A stretch of 7,444 nucleotides of DNA, taken from the NCBI GenBank assembly GCA_022508865.1, contig JAFLUK010000073.1:1-7444 (forward strand), written 5' to 3'. Made by a program: the position numbers and the translations under genes. Position 1 is the stretch's first letter, and every line of letters begins with the position of its first letter. Below are positions 1 to 5,968 of this stretch, one piece after another. This DNA is from Oscillospiraceae bacterium (GTDB lineage: Bacteria; Bacillota; Clostridia; Oscillospirales; Acutalibacteraceae). Below the pieces are notes generated by a model. That model searched no databases and was not told the DNA's origin. It was given only the letters and a program-made list of their open reading frames with translations.

Positions 1-602
1 AGAACAGGAGTTTCTATCTCTACAAAGCCCTTGCTATCCATAATATTACGAATTGTGGAAACAATTTTGCTCCTTTTGATAAAGGTTTCCTTAACCTCGG
101 GATTCATAATAAGGTCAACCTCACGCTGACGATATCTCAAATCCACATCCTTCAGACCGTGGTATTTTTCGGGCAGTGGAAGAAGTGACTTGGAAAGGAG
201 CTTTACATCTGTTGCGTGAACAGACACCTCACCCATTTGTGTTTTGAACACAAAGCCTGTGCACTCCATAATATCGCCGATATCCCACTTTTTAAGACCT
301 TTATATGTTTCTTCTCCCAAGTCGTCAAATTTTGCAAAAATCTGCATTTTGCCGCTTCGGTCATGAATATCCATAAACATAACCTTGCCCTTGCCTCGCT
401 TGGACATAATACGTCCTGCAATGCAGACAGTTTTGCCCTCAAGGGTATCAAAGTTATCTGTAATATCTTTGTTAAGTGTATCTCTTGCAGAGGTATTCAC
501 CATAAAGGGGTCGTTTCCTGCTCCCTGCAACTCTGCCAGCTTATCACGGCGAACCTGTAATAAATCTCCGCCGTTATTCTTGTTCTTGTTCTGTTCACCC
601 AT
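1..602 (-). CDS. lysS: Lysyl-tRNA synthetase, class II (N-terminal 200 codons; 3' end beyond window)
   Basis: The product charges tRNA-Lys with lysine in the cytoplasm. Translating from the ATG at 602 gives MGEQNKNKNNGGDLLQ, then an OB-fold anticodon-binding domain at about residues 55-150 (for example VCIAGRIMSKRGKGKVMF and GKMQIFAK). After the linker motif DLRYRQREVDLI comes the start of the class II catalytic core, with motif 1 ending in GFVEIETPVL. These are hallmarks of bacterial LysRS. The reading frame is open to the left edge, so about 60% of the usual ~500-residue protein is missing; motifs 2 and 3 cannot be seen. The start is supported by AAAGGA at 611-616, eight bases upstream of the ATG. 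It lies 58 bases downstream of greA and is probably cotranscribed with it, an arrangement common in clostridia. Confidence 0.97.
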   Translation of the reverse strand, partial: MGEQNKNKNNGGDLLQVRRDKLAELQGAGNDPFMVNTSARDTLNKDITDNFDTLEGKTVCIAGRIMSKRGKGKVMFMDIHDRSGKMQIFAKFDDLGEETYKGLKKWDIGDIMECTGFVFKTQMGEVSVHATDVKLLSKSLLPLPEKYHGLKDVDLRYRQREVDLIMNPEVKETFIKRSKIVSTIRNIMDSKGFVEIETPV

Positions 603-610
603 TTTGTTTT

Positions 611-616
611 TCCTTT
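611..616 (-). promoter_or_regulatory. Ribosome binding site of lysS
   Basis: AAAGGA on the minus strand lies eight bases before the lysS ATG. It fixes the start of this gene, whose other end is outside the window. It lies just after the greA-lysS hairpin. Confidence 0.7.
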
Positions 617-645
617 CTAAAAGAAAGAGCGGTGTTTACCACTCT
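617..645 (-). terminator. Hairpin in the greA-lysS spacer, weak terminator or attenuator
   Basis: On the minus strand AGAGTGGT (645-638) pairs with the complementary arm ACCGCTCT (633-626): eight pairs including one G-T wobble, closing a four-base loop. It is followed by TTCTTTTAG, an interrupted T-run. The hairpin sits 16 bases after the greA stop and just ahead of the lysS ribosome binding site. It looks like a weak intrinsic terminator or a processing or attenuation element that would lower lysS expression relative to greA. It is not the long leader of a T-box riboswitch: the whole spacer is only 58 bases. Confidence 0.45.
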
Positions 646-660
646 GTCCTTTAAATCTTA

Positions 661-1134
661 TTACTTTGATATTTCAAGCACCTTGTATGCAACCAAACCG
701 CCGGGAGTTTCAATCTCTGCCACATCGTCAACAACCTTGCCCACAAGGCCAAGACCGATAGGGCTTTCGTCGGAAATTTTCATTTCCTTTGGATTGCTTT
801 CGTTAGAGCCAACAATTCTTATTGTAAGTTCCTGATCTGTTGCAATATTTTTGATTCTTACTTTACTTCCAACGTGAACTCTGTCGTTGCTGATTTCGTT
901 CTCGTCAATAAGTACAGCGTTTTTCAGAGTTGCTTCAATATCGGCAATTCTTGCTTCAAGAATAGCCTGTTCATTTTTTGCGTCATCATATTCGGAGTTT
1001 TCGGAAAGGTCGCCGTATGAACGTGCAACCTTGATTTTCTCTGCAATTTCACTTCTTTTTTCGCCTTTAAGGACTTCAAGTTCAGCCTCCAGCTTTTTGA
1101 GGCCTTCTTCTGTAAGCATAATGGGTTTTGCCAC
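661..1134 (-). CDS. greA: Transcription elongation factor GreA
   Basis: GreA enters the RNA polymerase secondary channel and stimulates cleavage of backtracked transcripts. The protein has the N-terminal antiparallel coiled coil (about residues 1-75), whose tip carries YGDLSENSEYDDAK; D42 and E45 match the catalytic acidic pair of the family. A C-terminal FKBP-like domain follows, with ISDESPIGLGLVGK and ETPGGLVAYKVLEI. I chose GTG at 1134 (MAKPIMLTEEGL) because it gives 157 residues, close to the 158 of E. coli GreA, and lies ten bases after the ribosome binding site AAAGGA. The longer in-frame GTG at 1143 has only one base between it and that site. The gene follows a near-consensus promoter and precedes lysS. 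Confidence 0.96.
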   Translation of the reverse strand: MAKPIMLTEEGLKKLEAELEVLKGEKRSEIAEKIKVARSYGDLSENSEYDDAKNEQAILEARIADIEATLKNAVLIDENEISNDRVHVGSKVRIKNIATDQELTIRIVGSNESNPKEMKISDESPIGLGLVGKVVDDVAEIETPGGLVAYKVLEISK

Positions 1135-1188
1135 AATAAACACATCCTTTGTTTTAGTTATTAAATTCTGTAAAACATATACTATATC

Positions 1189-1216
1189 ATTATATCATTA
1201 TTAAAGTTTATGTCAA
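1189..1216 (-). promoter_or_regulatory. Near-consensus sigma-A promoter of greA-lysS
   Basis: On the minus strand a perfect -35 box TTGACA (1216-1211) is followed by a 16-base spacer and a perfect -10 box TATAAT (1194-1189). TG lies one base before the -10 box, giving an extended -10 element. Transcription should begin near 1182, leaving a leader of roughly 47 bases. The -35 box starts only two bases after the stop codon of the upstream gene, and no terminator separates them, so read-through from the ftsEX cluster may also contribute. Confidence 0.88.
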
Positions 1217-1218
1217 GT

Positions 1219-2046
1219 TTATTGGGTTAATCTGTCAAGATATTTTGCCATACTTTTAACAGTACAGGTAGAATTTTCGTTATAAGCCACCTTTGGTATA
1301 AGATTTGAAAGATTATACTGCCTGCCTATTGAGTAAAGAGCAGATAAAAAGTAGTCCTCGTCAATACAATCGGGAATAAGGTGTTTATACTCATTTGGCG
1401 CTTCTGTTCTGTATTTATAGTAGCACTGTGCGGAAATATCAATGCAGGGTCTTTCGCCGGTAAGCACAAGGGCTTTTTTCCTGAAACTTGTGATTTTTCT
1501 TATTCTTGATGGTGCAATTACAAAATCTGCGTCGTTCATTCTTTCAATTCTGCTTGTAATCACCAAACTTACTCCAAGCTCATTCATCATTTTTTCCGAA
1601 AGGTTAAGGTACTTTCCCTTTTCCCTTGTTATAATAATAAAGTTGTCGGACAGCTGACACAATCTTTCTGCAAAGAGTCTTCTCTCTCCGTCAAAATCGA
1701 AAAATGCAATTTTAATTTTTTGAGGATTTTCCATCTCTTTTAGAATTGCCAGAGCAAAATTTTCTGTCATTGCTTTATAAAAAACAGTGCTGTCAAACCT
1801 GCATAAGCCTGAATTTTTTGGGAATACAACCTCACTGCTGCACACAAGACTTTTGCTGTCGTATCCTGCTCTTGCAAAAACGGCCTGCCAATTAACCTGT
1901 TTTTTTCTGCTTATGTAGCGGAGATTTCGCACTACAAGTCTTTTTTCCTCCTTATATTCCTCGGTAAGTTTATCACGGAGCAAAAAGGGCAAAAATCTTG
2001 CTGCTCCACGTGGCTCTCTTTTTTCTATTGTAAATACTGTAAACAT
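1219..2046 (-). CDS. Conserved-looking hypothetical protein, 275 aa, possible Rossmann-like fold
   Basis: I do not recognise this family. The likely start is the ATG at 2046 (MFTVFTIEKREPRG), four bases after the strong ribosome binding site AGGGGGGA; a longer frame from a TTG at 2064 would begin inside a hairpin and lacks support. The protein seems soluble: no signal peptide or membrane segment is visible. Around residues 111-182, IKIAFFDFDG, NFIIITREKGKYLN and ADFVIAPSRI alternate short hydrophobic strands with polar helices, suggesting an alpha/beta, Rossmann-like core, but no GxGxxG nucleotide motif is seen. It is the last gene of the ftsEX-M23 run, 43 bases after the S41-like gene. A hairpin covers its ribosome binding site, suggesting translational control. 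No function can be assigned. Confidence 0.85.
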   Translation of the reverse strand: MFTVFTIEKREPRGAARFLPFLLRDKLTEEYKEEKRLVVRNLRYISRKKQVNWQAVFARAGYDSKSLVCSSEVVFPKNSGLCRFDSTVFYKAMTENFALAILKEMENPQKIKIAFFDFDGERRLFAERLCQLSDNFIIITREKGKYLNLSEKMMNELGVSLVITSRIERMNDADFVIAPSRIRKITSFRKKALVLTGERPCIDISAQCYYKYRTEAPNEYKHLIPDCIDEDYFLSALYSIGRQYNLSNLIPKVAYNENSTCTVKSMAKYLDRLTQ

Positions 2047-2050
2047 AAAA

Positions 2051-2079
2051 TCCCCCCTACACAATCTATGCAGGGAGGA
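2051..2079 (-). promoter_or_regulatory. Hairpin sequestering the Shine-Dalgarno of the 275-aa gene
   Basis: On the minus strand TCCTCCCTGCA (2079-2069) pairs along its full length with TGTAGGGGGGA (2061-2051). That is eleven pairs, two of them G-T wobbles, around the seven-base loop TAGATTG. The 3' arm is the whole ribosome binding site of the gene starting at 2046, and the 5' arm contains CCTCC, like the anti-Shine-Dalgarno of 16S rRNA. The upstream gene stops at 2090, ten bases before the hairpin, so a terminating ribosome would cover part of the 5' arm. Translational coupling or regulated unmasking is the likely role. TTTT after the stem also allows a weak terminator reading. Confidence 0.6.
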
Positions 2080-2089
2080 AGATTTATAT

Positions 2090-2530
2090 TTATTTAAGCA
2101 AAGATTTTTTAATCAGCACATAGGAGCCGTCGGAAATTTTAAACGCCTTGTAATCCTTGCTGTATTTGTCGGGATTATATTCAGCCTCCGACACATAGAG
2201 CACATTTTCTTTATCCGTACCAATAGTATAAGCAGAGGAAAGGGAATCTTTCAACTTTTCCTCGTCAATTGTTCCGCTGTAGTTTTCACGAACAATAGAG
2301 TCAATCTCATACAGCTTTGTAAACATAGCCTGCTTTTCCGATAAATCAGTTACCTTGCTGTTAAAGGTTTTCATGGCATAAATGTAGGCAACGGAAAATG
2401 CAATAGCGGCACAAACTGCCGCTATTGTAATGGTAATTCCCAAGGGCACGCCTGCCTTGTGATTTTTTCTGTTTTTTCTTCTCCTTGAGTGCCTTTTTGT
2501 ATCTGCTGTGTTATTTATTCTGTCACTCAT
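2090..2530 (-). CDS. Membrane-anchored 146-aa protein resembling the N-terminal region of S41 (CtpA/CtpB) proteases, no catalytic domain
   Basis: The protein has a very basic N-terminus (KRHSRRRKNRKNHK), one membrane segment at about residues 29-52, and an outside domain. Residues about 66-120, with KLYEIDSIVRENYSGTIDEE, KLKDSLSSAY and LYVSEAEY, resemble the region before the PDZ domain of C-terminal processing peptidases, where the pattern is roughly I-x-x-x-Y-x-x-x-[IV]-D-x-[ED]-x-L, then YL-S-x-x-EY. An S41 protease runs about 400 residues with PDZ and Ser-Lys catalytic domains; both are absent, and the sequence after the stop codes for an unrelated protein. The position next to ftsEX and M23 is where a full S41 protease is often found. 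The ATG at 2530 follows AAAGGTG by four bases. It could be a truncated relic or a functional scaffold; the similarity was judged by eye. Confidence 0.8.
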   Translation of the reverse strand: MSDRINNTADTKRHSRRRKNRKNHKAGVPLGITITIAAVCAAIAFSVAYIYAMKTFNSKVTDLSEKQAMFTKLYEIDSIVRENYSGTIDEEKLKDSLSSAYTIGTDKENVLYVSEAEYNPDKYSKDYKAFKISDGSYVLIKKSLLK

Positions 2531-2580
2531 AAGACACCTTTAAAATCCCTTGTTATCCTCTATAATCTTTATTATTTTCC

Positions 2581-3831
2581 TTAATATTCTGACATTGGGT
2601 CGTATTTAGCCCCATTGTAACGGCACTCAAAGTGGAGGTGAGGACCTGATGACCAACCTGTTGAACCCACATAGCCGATAACCTGACCCTTTGCAACAGA
2701 CTGTCCTGTACTTACTACAGACTTGGTAAGGTGGCCGTATATAGTACACTTGCCGTTGCCGTGGTCAATCCACACATAGTTGCCGTATCCGCCGCCGCAG
2801 CCGCAAGAGCCTGACTTTGACCAGTTGTGTGTACAGGAATTGTTAGAAACAACAACAGTACCGCTGTCTGCTGCAACTACTGTTGCACCCATAATACCTG
2901 CGCTGGAAATATCAATGGCGCCGTGTCCGTAAGAGCCCCTGTCCTCGCCATAGGTTGAAGACAATGCGGTAAAGCCCGGTACAGGCCAGCAATATCCGTT
3001 GCCCGAAGGAACAACCACTGTTGTGCCGCCGCCGTTATTTGAATTCTGTTGCTGTTGAGCCGCCTGACGTCTTGCCAATTCCTCATAGTACTTTGTAATC
3101 TGGTCGTCAATACCGTTGAGGGCGCCTTTATTCTTTCTGATAGCAGCTTCCTGTGCTTTATTTCTTGTATAGAGCTTTTCCAGCACCTCTGTATTTTCAT
3201 CAATCAGTATCTGAATTTCGTCCCTCTTGTTCTGGAGAACAGCCTTTTCTTTAACCTGCTTTTTCTTATCGGACTGGAGCGCTTTTTTCTCTGCCTTTAC
3301 AGTAACCATATCGCTCTCAATGCCCTTAATCAGCTTTTCGTCAAAGTTGCTCACATTTCTCACAAGCTCAACCTTATCAAGAAAATCACTGAAATCCTTT
3401 GCACCGAGGATAACTTCCAAAGAGCTTACGTCCCCTGACATATAGATTGTCTTGATTCTGGAACGCAAGGTGTTCATTCTTTTTTCAATTGCCTTGTTAA
3501 GCTTATTTATCTTTTTTGTTTTAGCGTCAATCTGTGTGTTCAGAGTGTCTATCTTTTCCTGACTTGTAATGATTTGCTCATTAACAGTGTCTATCTTGCC
3601 TGTAAGCGCAAGTTGATATTCCTTTTGCTTTTGAATTTCCTTGGCTGTTTTGTCAAGGCTTTTCTGATATTTTTCATTCTGTTTTTCAAGTTCAGCCTGT
3701 TTTTGCTCCAATTCAGAGATAGAGTCGGTTGCAGAAACAACACCCATTTCATTGATGTTTGTTCCAAAGGCAAACCATACACCCATTGCAATTACAGCCG
3801 AAAGAAAAACTGAAATTATTTTCTTTTTCAT
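2581..3831 (-). CDS. Secreted coiled-coil M23 (LytM-type) peptidoglycan peptidase, probable FtsEX partner
   Basis: This is a 416-residue murein hydrolase of the EnvC type. A signal sequence (MKKKIISVFLSAVIAMGVWF, cleavage near residue 35) leads into a long coiled coil, about residues 38-262, interrupted by SLEVILGAKDFSDFLDKVEL, a segment typical of FtsX-interacting coiled-coil hydrolases. A Q/N/G-rich linker precedes the M23 domain from about residue 280. The metal and catalytic residues are present: H303 and D307 in GHGAID, H367 in IYGHL, H398 and H400 in HLHF, so it should be active, unlike the degenerate LytM domain of E. coli EnvC. An insert with C333, C343 and C345 is unusual. The ATG at 3831 follows AAAGGAG by nine bases; the in-frame TTG at 3840 directly abuts that site and is rejected. 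It lies directly after ftsX. Confidence 0.94.
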   Translation of the reverse strand: MKKKIISVFLSAVIAMGVWFAFGTNINEMGVVSATDSISELEQKQAELEKQNEKYQKSLDKTAKEIQKQKEYQLALTGKIDTVNEQIITSQEKIDTLNTQIDAKTKKINKLNKAIEKRMNTLRSRIKTIYMSGDVSSLEVILGAKDFSDFLDKVELVRNVSNFDEKLIKGIESDMVTVKAEKKALQSDKKKQVKEKAVLQNKRDEIQILIDENTEVLEKLYTRNKAQEAAIRKNKGALNGIDDQITKYYEELARRQAAQQQQNSNNGGGTTVVVPSGNGYCWPVPGFTALSSTYGEDRGSYGHGAIDISSAGIMGATVVAADSGTVVVSNNSCTHNWSKSGSCGCGGGYGNYVWIDHGNGKCTIYGHLTKSVVSTGQSVAKGQVIGYVGSTGWSSGPHLHFECRYNGAKYDPMSEY

Positions 3832-3857
3832 AAAGTGCAACTCCTTTCAGAATTACT

Positions 3858-3888
3858 GCATATATCTTTCTATGTATTTATATGCCAA
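3858..3888 (-). promoter_or_regulatory. Possible internal promoter and dyad ahead of the M23 gene
   Basis: In the 73-base ftsX-M23 spacer the minus strand has TTGGCA (3888-3883, five of six -35 bases), an 18-base gap and TATATG (3864-3859, four of six -10 bases). The same stretch contains a seven-base inverted repeat, GCATATA and TATATGC, with 14 bases between the arms (3858-3864 and 3879-3885). This could be a secondary promoter with an operator, or simply AT-rich sequence. Confidence 0.28.
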
Positions 3889-3904
3889 ATTATGCTGTGG
3901 TTAT

Positions 3905-4807
3905 TTACCAGCCAAGTATAATTGAGCCTTCTTTTTTCAGATATTTTCCGATACTGATAAGACCGCCCAGCATACCGACAGCCATACCTGCAACTATAAA
4001 TGCCAGCGCAAAGGGCAATAAAATGGTATTGAAGTCAATTGCCTTAAAGGGCACCACATACTGCATTGCCTCTACTACCACATCGTATACCAACATCAGT
4101 CCGAACAGTGAAATCACACCCGAGATTACACCGATAAACATACCCTCAATAAGAAATGGTATTCTGACAAACATATTGGTTGCGCCCACGGATTTCATAA
4201 TGCTGATTTCAAATCTTCTGGCATACATTGTCATTCTGATTGTATTTGAGATAATAAACAGTGAAATAATCACAAGTGCCAAAACAATGCCCATGGACAA
4301 AATCTGTACCATTTTGTTAAGGCTTGTCAGCTTGTCTGCAACATCTGTTTGTGAAGAAACTGTTGCAACACCCTCAATGGCAGAAATTGATTTTACTGTT
4401 TCGTCATATTTTGCCAAATCACCTACAGTTACCTTGTATGCGTCAGGCAAAGGGTTGTCGTTTTCCATTTCGGCAAAAACCTTATCTCCAAGAACATCTT
4501 TGTAGTCCTTGATTGCATCTTCCTTTGCAAAGAAGGAAACTTCTGTTACATTTTTCAGGTCTTTTATTTTTTCTCCAACCTGTGTCACAAGCTCATCAGA
4601 GGCATTGTCCTCCATATATACAGTGGTGACGTTGCTGTCCCCTACCTTGTCAACAACAGACTCTACATTCATAGAAACCATTACAGCCGCACCTGTCAGC
4701 ACCAGACAGGATACAAGCACACCAATCGAGGCAAGGCTCATCATTCTGTTAGCCCAAATGCTTCGCAGTCCCTCTTTCACTAAATAACCAATACTACTGA
4801 TTTTCAT
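3905..4807 (-). CDS. ftsX: Cell division ABC transporter permease FtsX
   Basis: FtsX is the membrane half of the FtsEX complex; it passes the ATPase cycle of FtsE to a peptidoglycan hydrolase outside the cell. The 300-residue protein has the expected four membrane segments (about residues 24-46, 168-190, 213-240 and 262-286) and a large outside loop, about residues 47-165, which in the family binds the coiled coil of the hydrolase. The N-terminus YLVKEGLRSIWANRMM and the post-TM2 motif RRFEISIMKSVGAT with FLIEGM are typical. The start is ATG at 4807, with AAGGA close upstream and a second purine-rich AGAGG further back. It lies 45 bases after ftsE, and the secreted M23 peptidase follows. Nothing is missing relative to the family. 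Confidence 0.97.
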   Translation of the reverse strand: MKISSIGYLVKEGLRSIWANRMMSLASIGVLVSCLVLTGAAVMVSMNVESVVDKVGDSNVTTVYMEDNASDELVTQVGEKIKDLKNVTEVSFFAKEDAIKDYKDVLGDKVFAEMENDNPLPDAYKVTVGDLAKYDETVKSISAIEGVATVSSQTDVADKLTSLNKMVQILSMGIVLALVIISLFIISNTIRMTMYARRFEISIMKSVGATNMFVRIPFLIEGMFIGVISGVISLFGLMLVYDVVVEAMQYVVPFKAIDFNTILLPFALAFIVAGMAVGMLGGLISIGKYLKKEGSIILGW

Positions 4808-4852
4808 ATTTCCTTTTCCTCTGTACTATATCCAATTTCCCAATACAAAAAA

Positions 4853-5872
4853 TTATTTTAGTGAGTCAATAACCGAGTCAACATCGGCGTCGCTCTTTCT
4901 TTTTTCCTGTTCTTCCTCCATCATTTCCCGGAGTTTTGCTGAATCAAGTCTGACGGTGTTAATAAGTTCTTCCTTGTCGTCAGATTCAATTTCCTGCAAC
5001 AATTTTTCAATTTTTTCCTGTCTTTGCTCTGCCTCTGACCTTGGGGCGTCTTCCTCATTCTCATCGCTGTCAGCCGTTGTGTCGGTTACAAGCTCCTGTA
5101 CATCGTCAGGGGTAACCTGGTCAAGCTTCAGCAGTGGGCTAAGCTCATCGTCAGGTATAGTCTGGTCATAGGAGGATATAAGCTCAATCTCTTCGGCAGG
5201 CTTGTCCTCAAATTTTGTATCGTGGACAATTTTGCCCTTGTGAATTTCAATCACACGCTTGCCAAACTCCTTAACAAGCTCATGCTCATGGGTAACAATA
5301 AGAATTGTTGTACCCTGCTTGTTAATCTCCGACAGCAAATCAATAATTTCGTGTGACATCTCGGGGTCAACATTACCTGTTGGCTCGTCGGCTATGATAA
5401 TCTCGGGATTATTAACAAGAGCTCTGGCAAGGGCAACTCTCTGCTGCTCGCCGCCCGAAAGCTGGCTTGGCTTGCTTTTTATTTTACTGCCCAATCCAAC
5501 CAGCTTCAGAATGTAGGGCACTCTTGTTTTGATTGTTTTGTTGGAGGCTCCTACGCATCTCATTGCAAAGGCAACATTGTCGTAGACCGTCATTTTTTCA
5601 ATCAAGCGGAAATCCTGAAAAACAATACCCATTTTTCTTCGGAGATAAGGGATTTTTTTCCTTTTCAGCTTGCTCATTCTTATTCCGTCAACGTTAATTT
5701 CTCCCTCCGAAAGGTGCTCTTCCCCCATAATTAACTTAAGAAAGGTACTTTTGCCGGCACCTGATGAGCCAACTATGAACACAAATTCTCCGTTTTGCAC
5801 CTTTAGGCTGATATTATTCAATGCGTGAGTACCCGAGGGATAATCCTTTGATACATTTCTAAATTCTATCAT
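4853..5872 (-). CDS. ftsE: Cell division ATP-binding protein FtsE with a long acidic C-terminal extension
   Basis: FtsE is the cytoplasmic ATPase of FtsEX. Residues 1 to about 220 form a complete ABC domain: Walker A GSSGAGKST (35-43), Q-loop Q86 in FQDFRL, signature LSGGEQQR (138-145), Walker B IIIADEP (158-164, catalytic E163) and switch H195. FtsE is normally about 220-230 residues; this one has 339. The added 119 residues hold about 40 Asp/Glu against about 14 Lys/Arg. They are first disordered-looking (TIPDDELSPLLKLDQ, DTTADSDENEEDA), then probably helical (EAEQRQEKIEKLLQEIE, AKLREMMEEEQEKR). The tail is in frame with no sign of frameshift. The start is ATG at 5872, with AGGAG eleven bases upstream, a rather long gap. 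A terminator separates it from the preceding regulator gene. Confidence 0.97.
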   Translation of the reverse strand: MIEFRNVSKDYPSGTHALNNISLKVQNGEFVFIVGSSGAGKSTFLKLIMGEEHLSEGEINVDGIRMSKLKRKKIPYLRRKMGIVFQDFRLIEKMTVYDNVAFAMRCVGASNKTIKTRVPYILKLVGLGSKIKSKPSQLSGGEQQRVALARALVNNPEIIIADEPTGNVDPEMSHEIIDLLSEINKQGTTILIVTHEHELVKEFGKRVIEIHKGKIVHDTKFEDKPAEEIELISSYDQTIPDDELSPLLKLDQVTPDDVQELVTDTTADSDENEEDAPRSEAEQRQEKIEKLLQEIESDDKEELINTVRLDSAKLREMMEEEQEKRKSDADVDSVIDSLK

Positions 5873-5895
5873 TAAACATTATTCTCCTGTTTGGT

Positions 5896-5924
5896 AATTT
5901 ATGGATAATTAGCTAATCAAACAA
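5896..5924 (-). promoter_or_regulatory. Tentative ftsE promoter overlapping a terminator tail, with a 10-bp palindrome
   Basis: On the minus strand TTGTTT (5924-5919), a 17-base spacer and TAAATT (5901-5896) form a weak sigma-A-like promoter. The perfect palindrome ATTAGCTAAT (5908-5917) lies in the spacer and might be an operator. The -35 candidate lies in the T-rich tail of the preceding terminator. The terminator implies that ftsE needs some promoter here, but the boxes are poor and read-through is an alternative. Confidence 0.3.
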
Positions 5925-5957
5925 CAACTCGCTCTGCACATAAACAGACAGAGCGAG
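5918..5957 (-). terminator. Rho-independent terminator after the CdaR-like regulator
   Basis: On the minus strand CTCGCTCTG (5957-5949) and CAGAGCGAG (5936-5928) form a perfect nine-base stem around a 12-base loop. It is followed by TTGTTGTTTG. The stem begins 11 bases after the stop codon at 5969. It should separate the regulator transcript from the ftsE transcript, fully or partly. There is no T-run on the plus-strand side, so it acts in one direction. Confidence 0.85.
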
Positions 5958-5968
5958 CCTATTATAAT

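Noticed and set aside
603..660. A T-box or other riboswitch controlling lysS
   Set aside because: The spacer is only 58 bases and contains a single short hairpin, too small for a T-box leader.
1135..1143. Upstream GTG as the start of greA
   Set aside because: It is in frame but only one base from AAAGGA, too close for initiation; the GTG at 1134 has usable spacing and gives the family's usual length.
887..1204. A 105-residue plus-strand open frame
   Set aside because: It is antisense to greA and across its promoter, with serine- and phenylalanine-rich shadow composition.
2047..2064. Upstream TTG extension of the 275-residue protein
   Set aside because: It would begin inside the hairpin and translate through the ribosome binding site that clearly serves the ATG at 2046.
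2047..2089. A strong terminator after the S41-like gene
   Set aside because: The hairpin is followed by only four T residues and its 3' arm is the next gene's ribosome binding site, so translational control fits better; weak termination is not excluded.
3832..3840. In-frame TTG nine bases upstream as the start of the M23 gene
   Set aside because: It directly abuts the AAAGGAG ribosome binding site, whereas the ATG at 3831 has correct spacing and gives a normal signal peptide.
3882..4505. A 207-residue plus-strand open frame
   Set aside because: It lies almost wholly opposite ftsX, whose family identity is certain, and its Ile/Ser/Thr-rich composition is what antisense of a membrane protein gives.
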